Origin: Pseudorhizobium flavum
GTDB taxonomy: Bacteria; Pseudomonadota; Alphaproteobacteria; Rhizobiales; Rhizobiaceae
DNA length: 64,000 nt
Direction: 5' to 3'
NCBI RefSeq assembly: GCF_902502825.2
Contig: NZ_LR723670.1
Coordinates: 682,001 to 746,000, forward strand
Shown: positions 39,674-47,579 of the stretch, piece after piece
Layout: every line of letters begins with the position of its first letter
Position numbering within the stretch: the first letter of the stretch is position 1
Notes under the pieces: generated by a model
The model's input: the letters and a program-made list of their open reading frames with translations, nothing else
Database searches by the model: none
Told to the model about the DNA's origin: nothing
Position numbers and translations under genes: made by a program

Positions 39674-39970
39674 TCAGCCGATGACGCCCATGATGTCGGA
39701 TTCCTTCATGATGAGGAGATCGACGCCATCGAGCTTGACTTCAGTGCCGGACCACTTGCCGAACAGGACGCGGTCGCCGACCTTGACGTCGAGAGCGACC
39801 TGCTTGCCGCTTTCGTCGCGGGCGCCCGGGCCAACGGCGATGACTTCACCTTCGGCAGGCTTTTCCTTGGCGGTGTCCGGGATGATGATGCCACCCTTGG
39901 TCTTTTCTTCAGACTCGACGCGACGAACGACGACGCGGTCGTGCAGGGGGCGGAAATTGGTGCTTGCCAT
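39674..39970 (-). CDS. groES: Co-chaperonin GroES
   Basis: Heptameric lid of GroEL. 98 residues: [12 protein letters not shown] at the start, the mobile loop region [18 protein letters not shown], and a C-terminal [14 protein letters not shown]. First gene of the heat-shock operon, directly after the promoter and CIRCE element. Confidence 0.98.
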   Translation of the reverse strand: MASTNFRPLHDRVVVRRVESEEKTKGGIIIPDTAKEKPAEGEVIAVGPGARDESGKQVALDVKVGDRVLFGKWSGTEVKLDGVDLLIMKESDIMGVIG

Positions 39971-40024
39971 TGTCTAATCCCTCGATCAAATGACATGGAC
40001 AGGTCTGCGGACCCGTATCTGGTT

Positions 40025-40053
40025 GCTAGCACTCACTAGAGGAGAGTGCTAGC
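40025..40053. promoter_or_regulatory. CIRCE element (HrcA operator) of groESL
   Basis: A perfect inverted repeat GCTAGCACTC-N9-GAGTGCTAGC, matching the CIRCE consensus TTAGCACTC-N9-GAGTGCTAA. It begins directly after the predicted start of transcription of groES, where HrcA would block RNA polymerase until heat shock. Confidence 0.95.
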
Positions 40054-40061
40054 TGGCGTCG

Positions 40062-40089
40062 AGATAAGCTCGGCTCGAATGAGAGTCAA
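40062..40089 (-). promoter_or_regulatory. Probable groESL promoter
   Basis: TTGACT (40089-40084) and TTATCT (40067-40062) on the minus strand, 16 bases apart, directly upstream of the CIRCE element. Confidence 0.65.
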
Positions 40090-40221
40090 GAACGAGCTGG
40101 ATCGAAATTTCCAGCAATCTCGTTCGATGTTGCCATGTCCCTGGAAGGCAGGAAAAGCCTTGCCATCCTGCACCAGCTTTGCAATGTCAGCGCCGGTTCA
40201 GATATCGGTTCGGGAAAAGAC

Positions 40222-41070
40222 ATGGCCAAGCGCATCAGCAGTCTCACAGAGATTACCGGCAGTTACGACGTGGTTCTGTCGGATGTCTGGGGCGTGGTCC
40301 ACAATGGCGTCGATGCCTTCCCGGATGCCTGCAAGGCGCTGGCCGACGCACGTGCGGCAGGGACGACCGTCGTTCTGATCACCAATTCCCCGCGGCCTTC
40401 GCCCGGCGTGATTTCCCAGCTTCGGCTGCTGGGCGTTCCCGACAGTTCCTATGACGGCATCGTCACCTCAGGTGACGTGACGCGCCACCTGATCGCCGAG
40501 GGGCCTCGGAAGGTCTTCCTCCTCGGTCCGGACCGCGACATGCCGCTGTTCGATGGGCTGGATGTCGAGGTGGTTGGCGCGGATGAGGCCGACGCCATTG
40601 TCTGCACGGGCTTCTTCGATGACGAGAAGGAGGTGCCGGAAGATTATCACGACATGCTTGTCGCTTTCCAGAAGCGCGATGTACCGTTCATCTGTGCCAA
40701 TCCGGATCTGGTGGTCGAACGCGGACACCGCATCATTCCCTGTGCCGGAGCCGTCGCCGCCTATTACGAGGATCTCGGCGGCAAGAGCCGCATTGCCGGC
40801 AAGCCGCACACCCCGATCTACGAGGAGGCGCTTGCTTTCGCCCGCCAGGCGCGCGGCGAGGTTACCAGAGAGCGGGTCCTTGCGATCGGCGACGGCATGC
40901 CAACGGATGTCCGCGGCGCCATCAGCCAGGGCCTCGACCTCCTCTACGTCAGCGCCGGCATCCACGTGAACGAATATACGGTGAACGGGCAGATCGACGA
41001 GGCGGTGATGAATGCCTGGCTGAAGCGCGAAGGGGCGGCGCCGAAATGGTGGATGCCGCGGCTCGCATAG
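40222..41070 (+). CDS. HAD-superfamily class IIA hydrolase (TIGR01459-like)
   Basis: 282 residues of the NagD-like class IIA HAD family. Motif I is VVLSDVWGVVHNG (residues 17-29), motif II VVLITNSPR, and motif IV VLAIGDGMPTDVRGA. The family in alphaproteobacteria is of unknown substrate. It is followed by ribF after 10 bp, so the two are probably one operon; that position is compatible with action on a flavin or phosphosugar substrate but does not prove it. ATG 40222 was chosen; longer starts reach back to 40135. Confidence 0.85.
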   Translation: MAKRISSLTEITGSYDVVLSDVWGVVHNGVDAFPDACKALADARAAGTTVVLITNSPRPSPGVISQLRLLGVPDSSYDGIVTSGDVTRHLIAEGPRKVFLLGPDRDMPLFDGLDVEVVGADEADAIVCTGFFDDEKEVPEDYHDMLVAFQKRDVPFICANPDLVVERGHRIIPCAGAVAAYYEDLGGKSRIAGKPHTPIYEEALAFARQARGEVTRERVLAIGDGMPTDVRGAISQGLDLLYVSAGIHVNEYTVNGQIDEAVMNAWLKREGAAPKWWMPRLA

Positions 41071-41080
41071 GAAAACGCCG

Positions 41081-42076
41081 ATGACCGTCTTCCACCGCAA
41101 CGAGAAGAAGGAGCCGTTGCCGCCGGGCCTGAAGGGCGGTGTCGTGGCGATCGGCAATTTCGATGGGGTCCATCGCGGCCACCGCAGCGTTTTGGAGCGT
41201 GCGTTGCAGCTTTCGCGGGCTCGCGACGTTCCGGCGCTCGTGCTGACCTTCGAGCCGCACCCGCGCACCGTCTTCCGCCCCGACAGCCCCGTCTGCCGAC
41301 TGACGCCGGCCCCGCTCAAGGCGCGGCTGCTGGAGGCGATGGGCTTCCGCTGCGTCATCGAATATCCGTTCGAGCGGGAGTTCTCGCAGCGTTCCGCCGA
41401 GGAATTCGTCCAGACCGTGCTCGTTGACTGGCTGCAGGCCAGCGCCGTCGTCACCGGCTTCGACTTCCATTTCGGCAAGGGCCGTGAAGGTGGGCCGGCC
41501 TATCTGATGTCCTCAGGTGAACGTCATGGCTTCGGTGTGAGCCTTGTCGACGCCTTCCGCGACGAGAATGCCGAGGTTATTTCCTCAAGTCGCATTCGGG
41601 CGCTGCTGGCGGAGGGTGACGTTGCTGCTGCGGCCGGCCTCCTGGGCTACCGCTTCACGGTCGAGGGTGAGGTGGTCGGCGGCGAGAAACTCGGCCGCAC
41701 GCTCGGCTATCCGACCGCCAACATGGTGTTGCCGCCTGAGATGGAACTGAAGCCCGGCATTTATGCGGTGCGCTTCCGCAAGGCAGACGGCATTCTCCAC
41801 GATGGCGTGGCGAGCTATGGCCGCCGCCCGACGGTGACGGAGAATGGCGCACCGCTGCTCGAAACCTATCTCTTCGACTTCACCGGCGACCTCTATGACC
41901 AGACCTGCTCCGTCTCCTTCTTTGGCCATCTGCGCGACGAGGTGAAATTCGACGGACTAGAGCCGCTGGTCGAGCAGATGAAACGCGACGAGGAGGAGGC
42001 GAGGGCGCTCCTCTCCGGCGTGCGGCCGCTGGGCGAACTGGATGCGAAGATCGCTTTCGGACGCGGCTCGTCGTGA
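41081..42076 (+). CDS. ribF: Bifunctional riboflavin kinase / FAD synthetase
   Basis: Makes FMN from riboflavin and FAD from FMN. 331 residues. The N-terminal adenylyltransferase has VAIGNFDGVHRGH and ISSSRIRALL, and the C-terminal kinase begins near residue 195 with the GRTLGYPTANM motif. Located 10 bp after the HAD-IIA gene. Confidence 0.96.
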   Translation: MTVFHRNEKKEPLPPGLKGGVVAIGNFDGVHRGHRSVLERALQLSRARDVPALVLTFEPHPRTVFRPDSPVCRLTPAPLKARLLEAMGFRCVIEYPFEREFSQRSAEEFVQTVLVDWLQASAVVTGFDFHFGKGREGGPAYLMSSGERHGFGVSLVDAFRDENAEVISSSRIRALLAEGDVAAAAGLLGYRFTVEGEVVGGEKLGRTLGYPTANMVLPPEMELKPGIYAVRFRKADGILHDGVASYGRRPTVTENGAPLLETYLFDFTGDLYDQTCSVSFFGHLRDEVKFDGLEPLVEQMKRDEEEARALLSGVRPLGELDAKIAFGRGSS

Positions 42077-42177
42077 TCCTGACGCGTAGGAAGGAGGTGG
42101 CTGGGCGAGCTTGACCTTCCGGCCTTTTTGGGAGCCTAGTCCGTAGTCCCGACAATACAGCACGAAAGTCGACCATG

Positions 42178-42420
42178 ATGGCCAATCCGCCGCGCCGCCC
42201 GCAGAATCCGATGGATGCCGCCGAGGCACTATTCAGGAAGCGGCTGAGCAAGCCCGCCGTGCCGGCGGTGGAAAGACCCGCCCTGCCGGAGGCGAAGGAA
42301 CTGGTCACGATCAAGCTGGACAGCGCAGTGATCGAGCATTTCCAGAAGGACGGGCCGGGGTGGCAGGATCGGATCAACGAGGTTCTGCGTGCCGCAGTCG
42401 CGATAGACACCGGCGAATAG
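42178..42420 (+). CDS. Orphan BrnA/DUF4415-like antitoxin
   Basis: 80 residues. The C-terminal half (LVTIKLDSAVIEHFQKDGPG followed by WQDRINEVLR) matches the ribbon-helix-helix segment of BrnA-type antitoxins; the N-terminal half is basic and Pro-rich. No BrnT toxin gene is found on either side, so it is either a solitary regulator or a remnant. ATG 42178 is used; ATG 42175 lies directly before it. Confidence 0.75.
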   Translation: MANPPRRPQNPMDAAEALFRKRLSKPAVPAVERPALPEAKELVTIKLDSAVIEHFQKDGPGWQDRINEVLRAAVAIDTGE

Positions 42421-42530
42421 ACGCGGCTTCTCCACGTTGCGCTAGGCCTCTTTCTTTTGAGGCCAAAAACCCCTAAGGAACGCGGCACCATGACATATCC
42501 TTCGGTGGCCCGGATCATTCGAATTATCGG

Positions 42531-42573
42531 CCCGGCCTTTCCCGCAGCTTAAAAAGCAGCGGAAAGGTCCGGG
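42531..42573 (+). other. Long imperfect hairpin upstream of ileS
   Basis: CCCGGCCTTTCCCGC pairs with GCGGAAAGGTCCGGG around an A-rich loop, followed by TTTCTT. It lies 96 bp before ileS. It may end transcription of the BrnA-like gene or be part of an ileS leader. The T run is interrupted, so the terminator call is weak. Confidence 0.45.
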
Positions 42574-42668
42574 TTTCTTGGCGCTGGGATGTATCCTTGC
42601 GCGCTCGCCGCCACTCCATGACACAGTTCCGCGCGACCACGCCGGTCGCCTCTTCCGATGGCTGATCC

Positions 42669-45662
42669 ATGACCGATACCGCAGACAAGATCGATTATTC
42701 CAAGACCCTCTACCTGCCCGAGACCGAGTTCCCGATGCGCGCCGGCCTGCCGCAGAAGGAACCGGAACTGGTCAAGCGCTGGCAGCAGATGGATCTTTAC
42801 AGACAACTTCGCGCCTCCGCCGCCGGTCGCGAAAAGTTCGTGCTGCATGACGGCCCGCCCTATGCCAACGGCAACATCCATATCGGCCACGCGCTGAACA
42901 AGATCCTGAAGGACGTCATCACCCGCTCCTTCCAGATGCGCGGTTATGATTCCAACTATGTTCCCGGCTGGGACTGCCACGGCCTGCCGATCGAGTGGAA
43001 GATCGAGGAGAAGTACCGCGAGAAGGGCAAGAACAAGGACGAGGTTCCGGTCAACGAGTTCCGCCAGGAATGCCGCGAATTCGCGGCGCATTGGATCAAG
43101 GTGCAGTCGGAGGAGTTCAAGCGGCTCGGCATCGAGGGCGACTTCGATAATCCCTACACGACGATGAACTTCCACGCAGAGGCGCGGATCGCAGGCGAAC
43201 TTCTTAAGATCGCCAAGTCGGGCCAGCTCTATCGGGGCTCGAAGCCGGTGATGTGGTCGGTCGTCGAGCGCACTGCCCTGGCCGAGGCCGAGGTGGAATA
43301 TGCCGATGTCGAGAGCGACACGATCTGGGTGAAGTTCCCGGTTGTGCGGATGAGCGAGCCGGGCGCGGCGCTTGAGACCGGTGAGGCATACAGGCAGGCG
43401 GTCATCGCACAGAACGCCGATGGTGGTGTCCTCGGCGATCTCCAGGGTTCCTTCGTCGTCATCTGGACGACCACGCCCTGGACGATCCCCGGCAACCGGG
43501 CGATCAGCTATTCCCCAAAGGTGTCTTACGGGCTGTATGAAGTAACGGCAGCAGAAAATGACTTCGGGCCGCGGCCCGGGGAAAAGCTCGTCTTCGCCGA
43601 TAAGCTGGCCGAGGAGTCCTTTGCCAAGGCGAAGCTGCAGTACCGAAAGCTTCGCGATGTCACGGCCGAAGAGCTCGCGTCCCTCGTGTGCGGGCACCCG
43701 CTTCGCCAGTTCGGTGGCGGCTATGAGTTCCCCGTCCCGCTTCTCGCCGGCGATCACGTCACCGATGACGCCGGCACCGGCTTCGTTCATACCGCGCCCA
43801 GCCATGGCCGAGAGGACTTTGACGCCTGGACCGATAATGTCCGCGAGCTCGAAGCGCGCGGCATCGACACGAAGATCCCGTTCCCGGTAGACGATGCCGG
43901 CTTCTACACCGCCGATGCCCCCGGCTTCGGTCCGGACCGCGAGGGTGGTCCCGCCCGCGTCATGGACGACAACGGCAAGAAGGGTGATGCCAACAAGGCC
44001 GTCATCGAGGCGCTGATTGCCGCCAACAATCTGTTTGCCCGCGGTCGGCTGAAGCATTCCTACCCGCATTCCTGGCGCTCGAAGAAGCCGGTCATCTTCC
44101 GCAACACGCCGCAGTGGTTCGTCTACATGGACAAGGACTTCGGCGACGGCACGACGCTGCGCTCGCGCGCGCTGAAGGCGATCGACGAGACGCGCTTCGT
44201 GCCGTCCGCTGGCCAGAACCGCCTGCGCGCCATGATCGAACAGCGCCCGGACTGGGTGCTGTCGCGCCAGCGCGCCTGGGGCGTGCCGATCTGCGTCTTC
44301 GTCGACGAGAAGGGCGCGATCCTGCAGGACGACACAGTGAACGGCCGCATCATGGAGGCTTTCGAGCAGGAGGGTGCCGACGCCTGGTTTGCCGAAGGGG
44401 CTCGCGAGCGCTTCCTGGGCTCCCGCGCCAACGAAGGCTGGACACAGGTCCGCGACATTCTCGATGTCTGGTTCGACTCGGGTTCGACCCATACCTTTAC
44501 GCTGGAAGACCGGCCGGATCTGAAATGGCCGGCGGACGTCTATCTCGAAGGCTCCGACCAGCATCGCGGCTGGTTCCACTCTTCGCTCCTGGAATCGGCG
44601 GCCACCCGCGGCCGCGCGCCCTATGACGCCGTCATCACCCATGGCTTCACTATGGATGAGAAGGGTCAGAAGATGTCGAAGTCGCTCGGCAATGTCGTGG
44701 CGCCCCAGGACGTCATGAAGGATGCCGGCGCCGACATCCTTCGCCTCTGGGTCATGACCACCGATTACTGGGAAGACCAGCGCCTCGGCAAGACGATCAT
44801 CCAGACGAATGTCGATGCCTATCGCAAGCTGCGCAACACGATCCGCTGGATGCTCGGCACGCTCGCCCACGACGAAGGTGAAGAGATTGCCTATGCGGAT
44901 CTGCCCGAACTAGAACGTCTAATGCTGCATCGCCTGGCGGAACTGGATCGGCTGGTGCGCGACGGCTATGACGCCTTCGACTTCAAGAAGATCGCTCGTG
45001 CGCTGATCGACTTTGCCAATATCGAGCTGTCGGCCTTCTACTTCGACATCCGCAAGGACGCGCTCTACTGCGATGCGCCGTCCTCGCTGCGCCGTCGTTC
45101 GGCGCTCGCCGCCATCCGCAAGATCTTCGACTGCATGGTGACCTGGCTCTCCCCCATGCTGCCGTTCACCACGGAAGAAGCCTGGCTGTCCCGCAATCCG
45201 CAAGCGGTCTCGGTGCATCTGGAGCAGTTCCCCGAGGTGCCGGCAGAATGGCGCAACGAAGCGCTCGCGGAAAAATGGTCGAAGGTCCGCCGCGTGCGTT
45301 CGGTCGTCACGGGCGCACTGGAGATCGAGCGCAAGGAAAAGCGGATCGGCTCGTCGCTGGAGGCGGCACCGGTCGTGCACGTGTCGGATACCGCCCTGAT
45401 GAACGCGCTCGAGGGGCAGGATTTCGAAGAGATCTGTATCACTTCGGCCATCCGTGTGGTCGCCGGCGAAGGGCCGGAAGCAGCGTTCCGTCTTGCCGAG
45501 GTGCCGGGTGTCGCAGTCGAGACGAAGCTGGCGGAAGGGACGAAGTGCGCCCGTTCCTGGCGCGTCACGAAGGATGTCGGGTCTGATCCCGACTACCCTG
45601 AAGTGTCGGCACGAGATGCCGCAGCCTTGCGTGAACTGGCGGCCCTTGGCCGCCTTGGCTGA
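42669..45662 (+). CDS. ileS: Isoleucyl-tRNA synthetase
   Basis: Class I aminoacyl-tRNA synthetase. 997 residues. The HIGH motif is in [14 protein letters not shown] (about residues 62-75), KMSKS in [12 protein letters not shown] (about 660), and an editing (CP1) domain with the [13 protein letters not shown] and [15 protein letters not shown] blocks lies between. The C-terminal part holds the anticodon-binding helices; a zinc-binding tail as in E. coli is not evident. It is monocistronic, or leads the weakly spaced lipoprotein gene. Confidence 0.97.
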   Translation: MTDTADKIDYSKTLYLPETEFPMRAGLPQKEPELVKRWQQMDLYRQLRASAAGREKFVLHDGPPYANGNIHIGHALNKILKDVITRSFQMRGYDSNYVPGWDCHGLPIEWKIEEKYREKGKNKDEVPVNEFRQECREFAAHWIKVQSEEFKRLGIEGDFDNPYTTMNFHAEARIAGELLKIAKSGQLYRGSKPVMWSVVERTALAEAEVEYADVESDTIWVKFPVVRMSEPGAALETGEAYRQAVIAQNADGGVLGDLQGSFVVIWTTTPWTIPGNRAISYSPKVSYGLYEVTAAENDFGPRPGEKLVFADKLAEESFAKAKLQYRKLRDVTAEELASLVCGHPLRQFGGGYEFPVPLLAGDHVTDDAGTGFVHTAPSHGREDFDAWTDNVRELEARGIDTKIPFPVDDAGFYTADAPGFGPDREGGPARVMDDNGKKGDANKAVIEALIAANNLFARGRLKHSYPHSWRSKKPVIFRNTPQWFVYMDKDFGDGTTLRSRALKAIDETRFVPSAGQNRLRAMIEQRPDWVLSRQRAWGVPICVFVDEKGAILQDDTVNGRIMEAFEQEGADAWFAEGARERFLGSRANEGWTQVRDILDVWFDSGSTHTFTLEDRPDLKWPADVYLEGSDQHRGWFHSSLLESAATRGRAPYDAVITHGFTMDEKGQKMSKSLGNVVAPQDVMKDAGADILRLWVMTTDYWEDQRLGKTIIQTNVDAYRKLRNTIRWMLGTLAHDEGEEIAYADLPELERLMLHRLAELDRLVRDGYDAFDFKKIARALIDFANIELSAFYFDIRKDALYCDAPSSLRRRSALAAIRKIFDCMVTWLSPMLPFTTEEAWLSRNPQAVSVHLEQFPEVPAEWRNEALAEKWSKVRRVRSVVTGALEIERKEKRIGSSLEAAPVVHVSDTALMNALEGQDFEEICITSAIRVVAGEGPEAAFRLAEVPGVAVETKLAEGTKCARSWRVTKDVGSDPDYPEVSARDAAALRELAALGRLG

Positions 45663-45673
45663 TCCGCTTTCGC

Positions 45674-45708
45674 TACCGGATGATTGCGCTTCGCCGCGTC
45701 ATCCGGTA
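45674..45708. repeat. Perfect 10-bp inverted repeat after ileS
   Basis: TACCGGATGA and TCATCCGGTA flank a 15-base loop that itself contains GCG/CGC. It lies 12 bp after the ileS stop and has no T run, so it looks like an RNA-stabilising stem or a protein site rather than a terminator. Confidence 0.5.
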
Positions 45709-45800
45709 CATCTGCCCGAAATTGGCCGGAATTCTCGGTCAGGCGGTACTGACGGGAAATCTGAAGGCGTCGAAGGACGGGCGCTGCTGGAAGGGTTTTG

Positions 45801-46421
45801 ATGAAGACGTCGCATGGGTTTCGCGCCGCATTGAGCGCCACCGGGCTGATGGCCGGTATGCTGGCCCTATCGGGTTGCATGGGCAGTCCCACCTACGGGA
45901 CCGGGACCAGTGCAATGGAGCAGCTGAGCAATGACCTGACCTCGGCGGTCTCTCTGGGCCCGCAGGAGAAGCGCGACGTGAAGTACAATCCGCGGCCGGG
46001 CCTGGTGGTCACGGCGCAGGACAAGTCCCTTCCGCCCCCGCAGGCCTCCCTCGCCAGCCGCGAGACCAATCCGGCATGGGTGGAATCGCCTGAGGAGACC
46101 CGCCAGCGACTCCGCCAGGAAGCAGCCGAGAACGAAGGCAATCCTGGCTACCGTTCACCGCTTCTTGCCGGTAAGGGCAAGGCTGGACAGATGACGGAAT
46201 CGGAGAAGTGGGAAGCTTTCCGGCAGGCTAAACAGAATCTCAACAGTGCCGACGTGACACAGACACGGCGTTCGCTGACCGATCCGCCGGTGGAGTATCG
46301 CGCCGTCGACTCTGCAGCCCTTGAAGATCTGGGCGAGCCCGAGCTGAAGAAGGAGCGCCGCCGGAAGAAAGAGGCCGAGGCTGCCAAGCAGACCTCCAGC
46401 TGGTGGAAGCCCTTCCAGTAA
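45801..46421 (+). CDS. Putative outer-membrane or periplasmic lipoprotein
   Basis: 206 residues. Signal peptide of class II with lipobox LALSGC (Cys27, approximately), so the protein is lipidated. The mature part is polar and low in complexity, with a Lys/Arg/Glu-rich C terminus (KKERRRKKEAEAAK) ending in WWKPFQ. I do not recognise a family with known function. ATG 45801 follows GGAAGGG by five bases, preferred over the TTG at 45798. A terminator follows. Confidence 0.82.
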   Translation: MKTSHGFRAALSATGLMAGMLALSGCMGSPTYGTGTSAMEQLSNDLTSAVSLGPQEKRDVKYNPRPGLVVTAQDKSLPPPQASLASRETNPAWVESPEETRQRLRQEAAENEGNPGYRSPLLAGKGKAGQMTESEKWEAFRQAKQNLNSADVTQTRRSLTDPPVEYRAVDSAALEDLGEPELKKERRRKKEAEAAKQTSSWWKPFQ

Positions 46422-46445
46422 CCAAGCATCCTAGACTTATGAAGC

Positions 46446-46470
46446 GGCAGGCCCGGTGGCCTGCCTTTTT
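46446..46470 (+). terminator. Terminator after the lipoprotein gene
   Basis: GGCAGGCC-CGGT-GGCCTGCC followed by five T. It is 16 bp before the start of the GNAT gene, so that gene needs read-through or its own start signal. Confidence 0.9.
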
Positions 46471-46485
46471 CTGTTGAGCCCGCCC

Positions 46486-46965
46486 ATGAATTACACGATC
46501 CGCGCTGCGACCGCCGACGATGTCGGGATCATTCTCCGCTTCATTACCGAGCTTGCGATCTACGAAAAGGCGGAAGAGGAGGTCGAGGCGACGGAAGCAA
46601 GCCTCGCTGCATCCATGTTCGGCCCGCAAGCGGTGACGGAAGCGGCCATACTGGAAGCGGATGGCGCTCCCGCAGGCTTCGCCGTCTGGTTCTTCAATTA
46701 CTCCACCTGGCAGGCGCGCAACGGCCTCTACCTCGAAGACCTCTATGTCTCACCCCGGTATCGCGGTGCGGGGGCAGGCCGGCTGCTTCTGCGCCATCTT
46801 GCCAAGATTGCGGTGGAGCGAGGCTGTGGCCGTTTCGAATGGAGCGTCTTGGACTGGAACGAGCCGGCAATCCGCGTCTATGAGACGATTGGTGCGAGAC
46901 CGCAAAGCGAGTGGGTTCGGTACCGGCTGACCGGCGACAGCCTGAAGGCCTTCGCAGCGAGCTGA
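46486..46965 (+). CDS. GNAT family N-acetyltransferase
   Basis: 159 residues with the acetyl-CoA binding motif YVSPRYRGAGAGRLLLRHL (about 86-104). NYTIRAATADDVGIILRFI opens the fold and FEWSVLDWNEPAIRVYE is the typical motif B region, close to spermidine/thialysine acetyltransferase-like proteins. The substrate is unknown. Convergent with tadA, 13 bp apart. No strong ribosome binding site is seen at ATG 46486. Confidence 0.88.
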   Translation: MNYTIRAATADDVGIILRFITELAIYEKAEEEVEATEASLAASMFGPQAVTEAAILEADGAPAGFAVWFFNYSTWQARNGLYLEDLYVSPRYRGAGAGRLLLRHLAKIAVERGCGRFEWSVLDWNEPAIRVYETIGARPQSEWVRYRLTGDSLKAFAAS

Positions 46966-46978
46966 CCGTCCGGCCGGC

Positions 46979-47428
46979 TTATCGTTTTTCCTGGAAGAAG
47001 CGCTTCAGCAGTTCCGCGGCCTGCCGTTCTGCGATGGCGGAATAGACCTCCGGCACATGATGACAGGTTGGCTGCGCGTAAAACCTGCCGCCATGATCGA
47101 CCCCGCCCCCCTTTGGGTCCTCGGCACCGTAGTAGAGCCTGCGGATACGCGCAAAGGAGATCGCGGCAGCGCACATCGCGCAGGGTTCGAGCGTCACGTA
47201 GAGGTCGGCACCCGTTAGCCGCTCCTGCCCGAGCAGCCGAGAGGCCTCACGGATGACATTGATTTCGGCATGGGCGGTGACGTCGTTTTCGGCGCGAGTA
47301 CGGTTCCCTGAGCGCGCAAGGATCTTGCCATCCATGACCAGTACGGCGCCAACCGGGATCTCGCCCCGGCTGCCGGCTTGTTCCGCCTCCTGCAGCGCTT
47401 CTGTCATGAAACCGTCGTTCTTGGCCAT
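46979..47428 (-). CDS. tadA: tRNA-specific adenosine deaminase TadA
   Basis: Converts A34 to inosine in tRNA-Arg(ACG). 149 residues. Zinc and proton-shuttle motifs are TAHAEIN (His53, Glu55) and PCAMC (Cys83, Cys86). ATG 47428 gives the standard length; the open frame extends upstream to 47944 without a recognisable domain. Divergent from the rluB-type gene. Confidence 0.95.
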   Translation of the reverse strand: MAKNDGFMTEALQEAEQAGSRGEIPVGAVLVMDGKILARSGNRTRAENDVTAHAEINVIREASRLLGQERLTGADLYVTLEPCAMCAAAISFARIRRLYYGAEDPKGGGVDHGGRFYAQPTCHHVPEVYSAIAERQAAELLKRFFQEKR

Positions 47429-47579
47429 TCTCGGCGATTTCCTCTTAACCCGGCACCCTTGAACTGGTAGGAAGCGAACAAACGGGCCCCGCCGCATCGC
47501 GCGGGCAGCCGGGACGCACCTCAACCCGCATGAATGTCCGGAAGCTTCCGTCGACTTCATCGCTTCAGGCAAACAACAA

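Noticed and set aside
42449..42475. GGCCTC-N8-GAGGCC hairpin after the BrnA-like gene as a terminator
   Set aside because: The stem is followed by A residues rather than T on the plus strand and has no T run on the minus strand, so a terminator call is not supported.
42549..44870. 773-codon minus-strand frame opposite ileS
   Set aside because: Antisense to the synthetase in full; low complexity due to GC bias and no family resemblance.
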